64,000 nucleotides of DNA from Strobilurus pachycystidiatus (GCA_019915135.1 JAHLMK010000019.1:434001-498000), one strand, 5' to 3'. Shown: positions 11,370 through 22,940, counted from the stretch's first letter. Notes: generated by a model not told the origin, from the letters alone. Translations and numbers: made by a program.

Positions 11370-13110
11370 TCATCTCAGCCAAAAGTCCACCTCACCTCGA
11401 GTGGCATTGGCAAGACGTTTCGCACGGTTTTTTCCTCTTCTGCCTGCAGGCCTTTTGAATTGCCTGTTCACCTTCTTCACCACTTTCTTCCCGCAGCCAA
11501 GATCAGGACGTCCCCTCGCCCTCATCGCTTTCAACACCTCCAATCTCTCGTCCTCCTCTTGTTGTATCGCATACTCCCAGTCATAATGATATGGGTTCCG
11601 ATTGATACTGTAGTCACTGTAGCAGTCGGAATGTGTGTCATAGTAGTAGTCGTAGTAGTAGTCGTCCTCGAATGCATCGAGGAGGGCTCTTGCGCCCATA
11701 TTATGACGTTCTGAATCTGGCAGACAGTAAGTCCTTAGGATTATGCTGTCTGCTGTAGTGGGGCCAAATTCGGAGGCATTCACGTAATGGATACCAAAGC
11801 GCAAGGCAAGGACATCATAATTCAACTCCACAGGGAGGCACTCATGTACCTTGACATCAAGGTTGAGCGTATGAAGAGGAACAAGGGAGATGCAGTCGAA
11901 GAACGTCATCCAAGCGTCAATGGAAGCGACGGGCATCTTCTCTCCAGCTCTTCCTGCCCACTCCCAGCGTGTACGCTCGAAGAATATCGTGAGCTCAGTG
12001 CACCGTGGCCGGCTAGAACTGTGCTTGAACAACTTAGTGACGAAGCTGATCAAAGGTATGCCGGGTTGATCCGACATCATGCGCCAGAAGTTCGAAATGT
12101 CAGAGACGAAGTCGATGAACAGGTGTCGAGCGTCTGTGCGCGAGATCAGTTGATGGAGAGCGGGATCCTCCAAGATTGAGGCATCTGACATCCAACGATC
12201 AGACCGGCTACGGGACGGGTTCGAGACAGAGGAAATACTTACCTCTGCCATCGAATTTCAACGTCAGGCTGTCCAGATGCATCGATTCAACGCTCCGTAA
12301 GCTCTCAAAGTCCGTTGTACGTCTGATTGAGAACGCCAGGCTCTCCAGTTGAGTTGGAATTGGAACGACTGCTGGAGTGAGCCACGGCATAGACCAAGAC
12401 GAGTCATTCTCGTCCGATATATCAAGCCTTTTGAGTGCTCCTGGTAGGCTGAACACTGTCTTCGCATCTGTCCGATGCAGATAGACGTTTCCCAAGCTCA
12501 ACTGAACTAAACCTGACGCCCGGGCAAGGATGCGACGAAGGTGGCCTACGCTGGGGAGAATAGCATAGCGCAAGATGAGAATCTTCCAAGGCGCGTCAGT
12601 GCTTTGTTCAGTGAGATACCGTAGGAGCGGTTGTCCCCTCCCGCGTCCATTATCTTCCCACCATACTTGGCGCATCTCTAGGCTCTCCAGAACTACCAGC
12701 GACTCGAGGGTGTCTGGTAGCTGCTGCCTCGGGGAACGCGCGTCATAGAACAGGTCCGCGATACAGGTCATATCCTCTGGACAATGCCCCCGCCGCCGAT
12801 CCGAACGCGGCTTAAGTTTGAAGTCCAGAACGAGGGACGTTATAGATGCCAGGGTGGGTTTGCTCAGTTGGGACAGTATGGATACCGACTCATACATCCT
12901 CCTCAGGACGATGGGAGATAGGGTGAAGAGGTAGTGCCGGACCCGAGGGATGAAGACGCGATGCGTGAGAGACAGAGCTATCAAGTTTTGACGTGGGCTG
13001 CAGCGGGGTTCATCATACCAAAAGGACTCGTCGGGATCCGAGGCAACGAAATCGACAAGCAGGTCGATTAACTCTTGGGGGAGGGCTATATCGGAGCAGG
13101 GGGGAGTCAT
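11370..13110 (-). CDS. Hypothetical F-box/LRR-like protein
   Basis: Two exons are separated by one intron near 12240-12182 (donor gtaagtatt on the minus strand). I start at the ATG at 13110 because the following MTPPCSDIALPQELIDLLVDFVA resembles the F-box-like start of agaricomycete proteins (ALPQELID.. then LIALSLTHRVFIPRVRHYLF). An upstream in-frame ATG at 13206 is possible. The middle has leucine-rich strands such as LVQLSLGNVYL. Near the C-terminus there is a Tyr/Asp tract (DDYYYDYYYD) followed by a basic tail (KKVVKKVNRQFKRPAGRRGK). Such proteins usually act as substrate adaptors or are of unknown role. The family call is weak; the gene itself is well supported. Confidence 0.7.
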
Positions 13111-13731
13111 GGCCTTGGGGAAAGCGGTGTCAACACACTGTCTTCTTATTACAATTCTGGGATAGTGATGAGATGACTCCGTGTGATGGATCGGCTCCGA
13201 CTTCAATATTCAATTCCGAGCCTGAGGCCCTTACATACTACATAGATGGTAGGCTTTCTACTGTCAGGTGAATCGGTTTCTACATAGATGTTTGAATCGA
13301 CTCACACTCCGAATACATATGCCCTTCGCAAGGTGCGGCCTCACCCCTAGGTCAAAGTATCAGATTCTCACAAGCAAATTCAAGCTGCAAGAGCCCCAAC
13401 GAACGTACCCGGCACTCATAAGAGCGGAGGTAATTGGAAGTTGTAGCTTGTAACTTAGTCTGGGATGGCTTTTGGTGTCTTGAGGTCACCGTAGGTGCGA
13501 CAAAAACACTGAATTCTCGAATGTTGCTGCTTGCACCGTGCACGTCAATTCTAATTTCTTGTTGCTCGAGCCTCAAACGTTGACGAACGACTCACTTGAC
13601 AGTGGAGTCTGGACACCAGTATACACCAGTTACTGTATTGTTCAATGTCCATTGATCAATGATTGCTAAACTTCGAAGTTCATTTTTCCAAGAAAATCAT
13701 GAAATCAAAAATTTGCGAAAACTTCAGACAT
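13111..13731. other. Intergenic, nothing recognised
   Basis: This is the 5' flank of the F-box-like gene up to the second tRNA-Glu. It becomes AT-rich after 13600. No frame with family features was seen. Confidence 0.5.
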
Positions 13732-13803
13732 TTCGGATACGGGGAATCGAACCCCGAGCTGCCGCGTGAGAGGCGGCAATGTTAGCCGTTACACCATATC
13801 CGA
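13732..13803 (-). tRNA. tRNA-Glu (CTC), second copy
   Basis: Base-for-base identical to the copy at 7016-7087, on the same strand, with anticodon CTC and discriminator A at 13732. Flanking sequences differ, so only the gene body is shared. There is no intron. Confidence 0.95.
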
Positions 13804-14188
13804 GACTACCTACCATTTTGTACCATCGTCTGGTAGCGAGGTACTCACCACTACTGCCCTCTTCTTAGGACTTCGTATCGACCATGACTCACGTCATGAG
13901 TACATGTTTTTGGGGGCTGCGCGACTGGTTGAACAAGCTTGCACACGCTGTTGCTGTTTCACCCACGTGCCGTGTATTGATTTAAGTAATTGGGGTCTAC
14001 TTATACCTCAAAGGACTCTGACAAAATCTCAGCAGTAGGACGACGTCAACGAGCTCCTCAAAGGAGCAATCGCGAATCCTGATCATCGTTTCAGATAACG
14101 CGACTCGTGGCCTGGCCGTCTTCTTCCCTGCGCCTTCGCATCATTGGAGGCGCTGCCGAATTCCGAGTCATTCCTCACTGACACGACA
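13804..14188. other. Intergenic, nothing recognised
   Basis: This lies between the tRNA and the first exon of the short-exon gene. It is probably promoter and leader. No motif stands out. Confidence 0.4.
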
Positions 14189-15989
14189 ATGTCCGTCAAT
14201 GTACGAGTGAACGGTAAGCCACTCGTGGACCAGATCGACGCATTCCTCCGTATCCTGGGGCAGTCGGACCACACTGGCAGTGTTAGGCGCGAGATTCAAA
14301 AGTATGTACTGCATGCCTGCCCTTCATGTGCTGTAGAGGTTCATTCGCGCTGCTAGTATCCGGCAGCAAGCTAGTATAAGTCACGGAATCCCTCGCGCCG
14401 ATTTCGAGAGACTGCAGGAGCTGTTTTGCTCGTGCAGGAGGAAGTGTGTCGTACGCCATTATATCCTTCGATGTATGCCCTGAAGATCTCATTCAGCAAA
14501 CGCTTACAGACTGCATTGGTAGAAGAGCTATATACTTCAAGTTTGAAAGAAAGCAGAATGAGGAAGGCCATGAACCTCCCTCCCGCCTGGCCCGCGGACA
14601 AGGATCCTCATGTAAGCCTGCTATTCGATTATGAGTGAGTGCTGGCAGCAAACATCCATAAGTTACTGACCGAGGATACTACTCCACTCCATAGCGGACC
14701 ACTCCCTGGCACGTGTACGCCCTCTACCTCGTGAGCACCGTTCAACGTTAACTCTTCCATAACGCGTTCAAGTTTGAAGTCGAGCCGTTATAGCAACTCG
14801 ATGCCCCGAGACACGAGTTCCAGTGGAAACCTACTCGGAGATGCCAATCACACCGCGTAAGTTCTTTACTTTACTCGCCTGAGCCCCATGAACAAATTCC
14901 CACATACAGCCAGTACTATACACTGCCCGAGACGAGCATGCAGCAAGCCACTGTCGATGCCGGTGATGCGCGCTTCCGCCACCTAGCGTAAGCCCAGCTT
15001 TCCGATTTGAAGTTTACACTTACATCTTTACAGAGACTCATCGACGCTTGAACTGAGGTGAGTTATGCTACTGCGTGCTTCACTATGTCAGATACTCATC
15101 CATTGGTAGAAAACGGGAATCCACTTCCGCATCTTACGAATTCAAAGACCAGTGGCAGCCTACGTTTCACCCTGATGGGACACTGGTGTATAACAACGAT
15201 GGAGCGTTGGCTCCGTAAGTTTTTACACGAGTGCGAGGCGAGCTCCAGACTCATGACAGTTTGTTCAGCCGAGGCCATGTAAGACGAGCATCAGAACCTA
15301 TTCTGCCGCACACGGGCTGGGAACTTCCTCTAATGGAAACGTTAGTTGAGCATTCAAGCCTTGAAGTTTGTACTCACGTACTAGTTGTCAGATCCCGTCT
15401 GAGCCAACAAACGCTACACACAAGAGTGGCGTCTGGTCCAAACCACAACTTTTGTCCGACTCCGTCTGAGAGTTTACGAATGTCTCCAACCTTCAACGGC
15501 AATCAATATCACAGCTTACCAGAGCCGTCATTGCCTGGGGGTGTTCCGATTTTCGACTGTCGTCCTCTGGCGGACGCGACCAGCACCCAGCCGCGGATGT
15601 TTACAAGTCCCAAAAGCAATCCTGATCCTACGGTGAGAACCAGCATGCCCACAAATATTCCTTCACCGGGACGGGCACCAGAAGTAATCCCCAACTTCCC
15701 GACGAAGCTCCCCGTCGCCCTCACCCGTCCTCCCTGGCTCCAAGCGGACTTCATTGCCGAAAGGGGTGCAACGAACCTGTACTTCCGGAGAAGCGCGGTG
15801 ACGGGGCACGTTGTGGAAGTGATACAATTACGAACACAGGTGCCACCATCCACGGGCGTGCCGGAGGTAAGATGGTTCGGGCAGATCTTCGATCCACAGA
15901 CGGGAAAGCCATTAGTGGCTGGGAGATGGAAGGAGGTGAGACATAGACGTACCTGATGACAATGTACTTGCCAGATCAACGTCCTGTGA
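14189..15989 (+). CDS. Hypothetical protein built from many short exons
   Basis: I do not recognise a family. The first exon (MSVNVRVNGKPLVDQIDAFL) starts at 14189 and ends at a gtatgt donor near 14303. Further exons can be read as YKSRNPSRRFRETAGAVLLV.., ..NLPPAWPADKDPHVSLLFDYE, ..QYYTLPETSMQQATVDAGD.., ..FKDQWQPTFHPDGTLVYNND.. and ..HVRRASEPILPHTGWELPLM. A long last segment follows, with VEVIQLRTQVPPST, ARTYR-free disordered Pro/Ser regions, and ..WFGQIFDPQTGKPLVAGRW. Several introns are about 50-60 nt and contain similar 'aagttt' runs. The last intron (about 15935-15974) leaves only a few codons before the stop at about 15989. Exon boundaries in the middle are uncertain. No signal peptide or membrane segment is seen. 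Confidence 0.5.
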
Positions 15990-16327
15990 CGATGATGGCA
16001 GCGATTAGGAGAAATGTAAATCGATTTTCTTTGAGAAATAAAGATGCAATTGCGGATTGTTTGGGCTTTCCTCACAACAATATATTACCAAGGGCATTAA
16101 GGCGATTGGCCTGGCAGAAAGAGGACTCGAAAGCGAATTCGTCGTGAGATGAAGCTACACCGTGACACAAGCACTGGAACGAGTGAGACTGATCTCAATC
16201 ATCAGTCGACAAGTACTTCTCAAAGTGAACTGGCGATCAACTTGAGGCGGCGGCTAAAAATCGTGATACAATAAGGCAAATCTAGTATCTGTACATTAAT
16301 ATACAAGCCAAAATCATGCTACACACA
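15990..16327. other. Intergenic between convergent genes
   Basis: An open frame of up to 63 codons continues past 15989 in another phase (ending about 16147), so the last exon could alternatively be longer. Nothing else was recognised before the A1 stop. Confidence 0.4.
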
Positions 16328-17424
16328 CTACGAGTTACCCTCATTCACGAACTCTTTATATATAGCATGGCACTGTCGCGCATGCTTGTACCAGTTAGAG
16401 GCGTAGTATTGCCCGCTAGACAGTGTGGTGATGTCGCTGGCAGCCGTCCTCTCCGCCTGTGTTTTCTTGCGCGAGTCCAATCTGATCCTAGCGTCACAGC
16501 CGCGGCAGTCGACGTGATAAGGGTGGACGGTCGTTGGAATGACCCAAGGATCATTCTCGAGAAGTGTCTTACGCCAACCAGCGTTCTCCGCATCCAAAAC
16601 GAGCCGCCGGGCAGTTTTCTCTTCTTTGGGCGCGCTTTTGGGACGGGGAGGGCGGGAAGCGTCGGGCTTGGGTGGGAGTGCTTCTTTGCGGCCCGTGACC
16701 AACCACTCGTTGAACTGGTCTTGGTTGGGGAACTTGGAATTGACCTTGGGGAACGCACAGGTCTTCTGGTGGGCGATGAATACTACGGCATCCGAGTCGG
16801 CGGTGTTTTCCGCCGTGGTGCGTGGCTTTTTACTACAGGGCGCTTCGATGAGTACTGTTGGACACTGCTTAAAGCGAGGTCTACACATACCTTGAGCGAA
16901 GCTCCCGTGTTGTCGTTCTACCTCTCGAGAGCGCCGGTGTCTCGTCGTCTTCATTCCTTTCCCGTTTACTTTTTGTCGCAGACTCATTGCTGAATCCGGC
17001 AATGTTAAACACTAAGTCAGGCCGTAGGAGCTCAGATGGAGCGCAGTTGGGGGGCGCTGGAAATTCAACCAGTGGTGAGGAAGAGGCGATTGTCGATGAT
17101 AGTCGAGGGGGCGCGTTGGAGTGACTTCGTAGAGCGTTAGTGGTCCTGAAACATTGCGCGTTGATAGTTAAAAACTCACAAGTGCTGTCGGTGAAATTTC
17201 ATCGGTGCACCGGCACTGTCCCACATCTCGTCTTTAGTGAAGTATGCGCTACGCAGCTTGGGCGCATTGACTGGATGAGGGCCAACGTCGTTTATGATGC
17301 CTGACGGGCGCAGGATCTTCGGCGGGCTGTGAGACGCGTCAGAGCAGACCAGACCACACTGGCGGACAACGAACCAAGCTTTAGCCTCGGAGGCAGAGAT
17401 AGTTGCCGAGTTCTTGGTAGTCAT
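16328..17424 (-). CDS. A1: Cys2-His-Cys finger protein, lineage-specific family
   Basis: Three exons (17424-17180, 17145-16891, 16832-16328) join in frame to 334 residues. Their boundaries coincide with those of its paralogue A2 at 35684-36779. The N-terminus has a conserved SASEAxAW..SPPKILRPSGI block. A variable, charged middle follows. The C-terminal domain reads DPWV..TV.PY.V-C276-RG-C279..I+LD.R..YYASNW..H317-x3-C321, a probable zinc finger resembling BED-type fingers. No signal peptide or membrane segment is present. The finger suggests DNA, RNA or protein binding in the nucleus, but this is inference. The start is fixed by the shared TATA-to-ATG layout with A2; an upstream in-frame ATG at 17487 is not conserved. 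A 48-nt piece after 'AKAW' may be a retained or weak intron (see A2). Confidence 0.8.
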
Positions 17425-18707
17425 CTTAGATACTTCGACAATGTGTAGGACTGTCAAAGTTGAAGCGATGGTGAAGGGAATACGCAAAGGCCACCGAGGT
17501 TATATACCTCTGAGCGCACCAGTGGCACATTTCCCATAATAGTTCGATTGCGTTGGTCCTTGTGCTCGCCATGGCCGGATTAGGCGAACAAAACGCCTCA
17601 AATTTGAGTATAATAGGAAAGTGCTGTCATGAGAGAAGGTCCACATTCCTGGACCATGCGATCGTGTGATACTGCCCGAGGTGTGATAATATAAAGTGGT
17701 GGGCTGTGATAGGCGTAGTAATTGAGGCAAGTGCTAGTCGTGGCGCAGTAAGAACTCCGTGGGCAGAGTCAAGACAGAGTTCAAGTACATGTGAGCAGTT
17801 TGAAAGCAGTTATCTCGATAAGAGCGCCAGCCGATTGCCTGACTCCCTCGCAGCAGTAGTTCGAGTACAAAGTCCAACTTGAGGGTCGATTTGTAGGGCG
17901 TTTTGGTTCAAGTAGTAAGTTTCTAATTCTCCTCTGTCCGTCTATCCTGGGGATGCAGCTGATCACTGGAGGAGGTCCGGATGGATTCTTGCTACGGCAG
18001 AAACAAGGATGTGATGCGCCGGGGCTGTGATGACGGGAGGAGGCAAAGTGCATATGGCGTGAGAAAGGTACCGAATCCTTCTTCCTCTTCTTCAACCACT
18101 ACATAGTGCGTGTCTTGTCGCCTTTCTTACTCTCAGGATTGTACTTGGTAAAGCGCACCGCCTGGAACCTGCGGGACTCGGAGCTGCTCTCCTCGAAAGC
18201 CATGACACGGCAGTAATTGAACGTTGAAGCTGACCCTGAAGGAAGGGAATTCTGGGTTCAGTGCGATTGACGCCCCCTGAAAATCACTGGAAAATCACAA
18301 CCTGTGAAAGAGGTAACCATGACACCAATATTAAAATGAAAAGGGTTCCGCCTCGGCCTAGCGAGTCCCCCGGACGTCTTTATCCTCGGCGTTTTCCAGC
18401 TCGCTCATTGTGTCGTAAAGCAGATCTCGATCACAATGATTTGCTACTCGATGACTTTCGACACAGCTTATCGCCGTCGGGGTCCACACTGATGGTCGAT
18501 CCAGAATGGTATACGATGGTCTACGCGTGCATGCCATGAGGCGGGGCTACCCTGTGGCGTCTCGTTGGCAAATCCTGCACAATGTGTGGACTGAGCTTTG
18601 TGCAGACAAATGGGTCCTGGAATGGGCAAGTCGGGGGAGTGGTATAAAGAGCGGGTGGCCGTCCTCTCTTCTCTTCCTATCCAGAGGACCGCCGTATCTT
18701 CCTCGCA
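17425..18707. promoter_or_regulatory. Divergent promoter region between A1 and B1
   Basis: This 1.28-kb region separates two divergently transcribed genes. A TATA box (TATATAA on the minus strand, 17506-17500) lies about 75 bp before the A1 start. Another (TATAAA, 18643-18648) lies about 60 bp before the B1 start. The same layout and much of the sequence recur between B2 and A2 at 34359-35683. I saw no intact extra gene in it. Confidence 0.7.
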
Positions 18708-19520
18708 ATGTCTGAACGTAGTAGTCGCATCGGTCTGGATACACTGTACATCGTCGCCAAACTGTACAACGGTGCCGATTCATACCCTCAAACACTCGAT
18801 GGTCACATCGACTTTTTGGCGGATATTTGTGCTTTGGCTGAAACTGGGTAAGTAAAGAACTTCTCTTCTCAAATATCTACTCACAGGCCTGTTCATTAGA
18901 ATGATATCGCCTTCAGCGAGCCAGTGAGCATCTGCCCACTTTCGTACCTCAGTTGTCCTTACCCTCCCAAAAGACGCACCATTATGACGCGAAGCGTCTC
19001 ACACAAGGTCACTGAGACTCTTGGGAAAAGGTTCCGGGAGGACTTGGATGGCGACTCAGACCCGGACTCGGACAAGGAGAATGAACCGCCTTCCACACTT
19101 CAGGACACTCCGTAAGTTGTAAGCTCATTCTTGTATTCGACGTGCTTAGAGTCCTTTCACAGCCCCAACAAGCGCATCCGCCCATCCCGGTTCAACCACG
19201 CGCACATTGACCCCACAGTTTGGGCTGGATTTGAATCATCTCATCGCTCGTACTCTGGCAATGAATCCGACAACAAGAATAAGAATCTTTCTCAGCGGAG
19301 AGAGTGGCTGAAGAACGAGCCATTCGTCGACCAACTGGAACTTGAAACGGGCACAGTCAAATGCAACGCGTGCGGATGCACTCCGAAGTTAGATCAAAGG
19401 AATGGCGCACAACTCTATTGCACCAATTGGGTATTAAAACACCGCTTGGGCTGTCAGAAGATATTTGACAGGTGGTTTCATGCGAGGAAAGAGAAGGAGG
19501 AAGACGAAGGGGATGATTAA
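18708..19520 (+). CDS. B1: Cys2-His-Cys finger protein, lineage-specific family
   Basis: Four exons (18708-18847, 18900-18923, 18953-19111, 19163-19520) join in frame to 226 residues. One exon is only 24 nt; it is confirmed by an equivalent exon in B2. The N-terminus (GLDTLY.. TLDGHIDFLADICALAETG) is specific to B. An acidic, probably disordered middle (DLDGDSDPDSDKENEPP) and basic KRIRPSRF follow. The C-terminal finger is C175-NA-C178, then Asn-Trp197, His201 and Cys205, the same pattern as in A1/A2. B1 has one extra residue (Leu) between Trp and His: W-x3-H instead of the W-x2-H of A1, A2 and the B2 reading. A Lys/Glu-rich tail ends the protein. Nuclear nucleic-acid binding is plausible but unproven. 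Confidence 0.8.
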
Positions 19521-19891
19521 TTGGAGCAATGTTGTATCTAATGCCTGTACTACTTTGTTGTATTCTTATTCGTCTTTACTTGCGTCTTGAACTCGAATTG
19601 GCGGCCTGGCAGGCGCGCGTCGGGGGCGTGAGAAAGTCAGAACCCAGATCAGATCATTTCCGCCCTGTATCCTTCTGCCCTGCGACCTCCAACACGCCCG
19701 CTTCCATACCAGTGTCGCGCCCTCATGCCGTCGCCTCCGTCGCTGCCATCATGCGGGCTCTTACCCGCCTCTCTTAGCAACACGTCAGGCGCCTTGTTCA
19801 GCTGCCAGCAACCACCCGATTGATACCCGACTATATAAGCTGCCATGAGCACTCCCTTGTCCACACATGCCATCGACTACTTTCTATCACG
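19521..19891. promoter_or_regulatory. Fossil promoter of C1
   Basis: This stretch aligns with the DNA between B2 and C2 (33149-33565), including the TATA box TATATAAG at 19832-19839. The homologous box of C2 is at 33198-33204 on the minus strand. It therefore keeps a core promoter although the gene behind it is broken. Confidence 0.6.
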
Positions 19892-20955
19892 ATTCTCGCC
19901 CTCATGATGCTTGATGTTTGTGAATTCATCTGTCTTTTGGCGATGAACATCGAAAGCTCCAGTAGTGCGTGATATTTGTCGTCCACCGAACCCAGTGACT
20001 AAATTCTGCTATTAGCTGCTCTCAGGTTCTCCTCTGTCGGCCACCATGCCCGGCCCGTAGCCAATCCCAATGCTTGACAAGACCAAGAGCGCGAAACCAG
20101 TGCGTCGCTTTCGAACGCATGATATTTTCTTAAGATTTCAGCAGCCTAGTCAACAACCAGAAATTGCTCGAGGCCACCGACGACAAACACGATGCGACAG
20201 TCGACCAATTGAACGCCAACGTCTTCATCCTCGACGCGCAAAGTGTCCCTCGAGGTCCAACTCAGTGCAAGGACGATCTACTTGTCGACTTCCCTCACCT
20301 CCGCCGCACTCAGCGAGCAGAGACTGTTATTGCTGCCTTGCAGCTAGTGACTGCCGCTCTCAAGAACGAAATAGTCGCTCTCAAGTCTGCCCACTCGTAA
20401 TCATTTATCGCACGATTGGAACTAGTCGACCGATACAATACAACGTCCAGGGAGCACGATGACACTGTTGCGAAGGTAGCTAGCATTCATACTTTTTCGT
20501 TGTCGGTTCACTTTCTGAACACGCGGTAAAGGCTCAATCGCACTTGCACCAGCTTCTCCAATTTCGAGAGTGAATGGCCTGGCATCGCTGCCAGCCTACG
20601 GCGCCTCTCGATCTTTGGGCTCGACATTTCGATCGTGAGGAGACTTCTGGTTTATCCGAGCACTATCAATACCCTTCACCGCCGCCTCGGCGGGGGCTTT
20701 TCACCTCCTATGATACAGGTCCTCCTCCTTCGCGCCGTGTCGCCTCAGACGCTGACACCCATCAGTCCGCCTGCTTCCTTCAATGGTAGAACTCCGGTGT
20801 CGTCAAGGACCTGTACGCGCTCCCCACGACAACTTTGCAAGTCACGGAGCCTGTCTCTCAATCTTTGTCTGGACACACGACCCACGACCTCGCCTCAGAA
20901 TTCCTCGGTGCCGCTTTGCCCTCTGCATGGGGTGCTCCGCCGTCTATCCTCGCCC
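19892..20955 (+). pseudogene. C1: decayed copy of the coiled-coil gene C2
   Basis: Compared with C2 (31198-33148), the start codon ATG is ATT at 19892-19894. A short deletion removes part of exon 1 near 19950. Stops interrupt the frame, for example after 'LKSAHS' at about 20398. Clear homology remains in the coiled-coil exon (QLNANVFILDAQ, CKDDLLVDFPHLRRTQRAET, KLV-like LQLVTAALKNE). The next intron keeps its position and is followed by AQSHLHQLLQFRE. Scattered matches continue to about 20950 (LGAALPSAWGAPPS against LGATLDSAWGAAPS). The Lys/Glu-rich tail is not found. No functional product is expected. Confidence 0.8.
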
Positions 20956-22940
20956 GAAGCGTAGATCCGCAGCACCAAGATCCACATGTGAATCCTTTCT
21001 TACTCCCGAGTCTTCGTCGCCCACTCTGCCAATCCTGCAAGCACGAGTAATTACAAAGCCACCGTCCGGTTCAAGGGCGCAGACAACCAGTGTTTGTCGG
21101 TTCGAAAGACCGTTTGCATCTAGCATAGCGGGTCGAAGTCAGATTTGTGGCACATCGCAGTTCGGCAGGAGCATGACCAGGGCATTTTGCACAGAGGGTG
21201 GACTAGTCGAAGCGGCTCTCTTTAGGGTCTACAAACCCTTCGTCTTGAGGCAGTCCAGCCGCCCGTTCCGCTCAAAGAGGGCGAAATGGAGGATGCTGCG
21301 ACGAGGCTCTCCTTGCCCATCAAGAAATAGGACGTCACGCCGATTTCCACCACGGCAACACACCTTTTTCTCAATCATTATGTCCGTTCTTGGTGCAGCG
21401 GACACGAGTGATTCGCGATAACCTGCCCAGTTGGCGCCGACATCTTATGCTAGGATGATAATTCGCGTAGGACCGCGGATGTCCGTGATTGACGTTCTGC
21501 AGACTCACTCACACTCTCCCTCCCAATCAGGAGTGTGTCGTTTCTTTCTTGCAACGTCAACTCGGCGCCCAGCGCTTCGAGTGTGAAAGAAGAGGAGGTT
21601 CGATGTGGCACTTCTTGTTTCTGGAATTCTCGTTAGGGCGAATGTTTTTGGTTCTCCAAAATGGGATTACATTCGGTTCATATCTTCTCTTCGTCGATCT
21701 TTGTACTTATCATGAATCTTTAAAGTTGTCTCGTGGCTCGAATTCTCATCCGCTCCATTTCATTCGCGCTGTCTTAAGTCGACATCATTCCCAGTTTAGA
21801 ATCTACTTGTCCGAGTCCGATTCCAAGTCCGTTGGTCGAGGATACAGGCTTAGAAGGTCTCCAGCTCAGGTTGATCATGACACTTTCGAATTCGAACCCC
21901 GCCGGAGCTTTAGAATTACGGGGATCTACTGCCGCATTCTCCGTTAAAATGTTCGCTGTGCTTTTCGCTAGCTTGGCTCCGACTCGGAGTTGTTCTGCAT
22001 GTCTTTGTACAAGTCGAAGTTTGTAGTTCGGTTCTCATATGTATAAAACATGTCTCGCCCAGGTTCACGCGTTCACGTTCAAATTTAACTTCGCACCGAC
22101 ACACCCCATGTCCAGCCTTCGGCGAAGACTCAATGTCAATGTGAGCTGGTCAAACCTGTTGATGGATGTCGATGATGACGCAAGATGAGTCTGGGTCGAT
22201 GGCTATGACCATCGATCCGAAGTTCCGGCAACGTCCGGTCCGTTCAACTCTTTCTCTCAACGAACGCCACTGCTGCCTGCACCAACGATTCCGTTCGCCA
22301 AGGGGAGTGGGGCCCGTCGCTGCTCCTTCCCAGTCAGATAGCCTCATTTATTCGGACAACGACGCGCCATTCCATCGAACGCAGAACCCGCGAGGATCTA
22401 TCGGCGAATTGCTGTCACTGGTCCGCAGAAACGCACCACCGGCTATGCAATCACGGGAAGTTGAGAGCAACTCGCTTCCCATGGTCCACAACAGCCTCAT
22501 CAAGCTCTCCAGTATGATGGTTTCGGCGAATCGACCACTCATTTCCGCTTGAAGCTGTGCTGATAGCCAGGTGTGCTAATGAACAATCATCATGCGTTCG
22601 TTTTTCGCCTCATTCCTGGCATGAGTTCAATGTACTCATTCTCGACGCAGATCTTCCGTGGATTTACGGTATCTCTATGCCCGCTTGGACTCACTGGCGC
22701 ACCCGACATTCTCGGGACGCACATCCCGCTCAGTGAACAGGGCGCATTTCAGACGTCCCGGAGCTACTGATCCGTTATGTTGATAAAGTTCGGTGGCGTT
22801 AGGCTGTCTGAGTCTCCTGTTGCGTGCTCTTATTCGCCGGTGGCACCGCTTGCTGTGACGATATAAGGGTTGGCAAAAAAGTGTTCGGACATACCGGTCC
22901 TCTATCCTCTCTCGTTCCTCTCACCCATCCACCCATCACG
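20956..22940. other. Region inside the inverted repeat without a confident gene
   Basis: Downstream of C1 a plus-strand reading from about 21048 (YKATVRFKGADNQCLSVRK..) looks protein-like but meets stops within 30-50 codons. It may be a decayed gene. Between 21.5 and 22.6 kb there are frames of 100-150 codons without recognisable domains. The last 100 bp before 22941 contain the P450 promoter; no clear TATA box is evident. Confidence 0.35.

Larger units (their letters stand above)
16328..20955 (+). repeat. Left arm of an inverted gene-block duplication (A1-B1-C1)
   Basis: This 4.6-kb arm is homologous, in reverse orientation, to about 31730-36779. Gene order, orientation, intron positions, promoters and spacing match: A1 (-), B1 (+), C1 (+). 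Coding, intronic and intergenic DNA all align by eye, so this is a DNA-level duplication and not retroposition. By eye, B exons and their promoter are the most similar parts; A proteins and C1 have diverged further. Confidence 0.88.

Noticed and set aside
16316..16993. Long plus-strand frame opposite A1
   Set aside because: It is the antisense shadow of the A1 last exon; A1 has matching splice sites and a paralogue.
17425..17487. N-terminal extension of A1 from the ATG at 17487
   Set aside because: The extension is not conserved in A2, and the TATA box position fits the ATG at 17424.
21044..21420. Possible gene starting YKATVRFKGADNQ
   Set aside because: The reading is broken by several stops with no splice sites that remove them, and no family is recognised; at most a relic.
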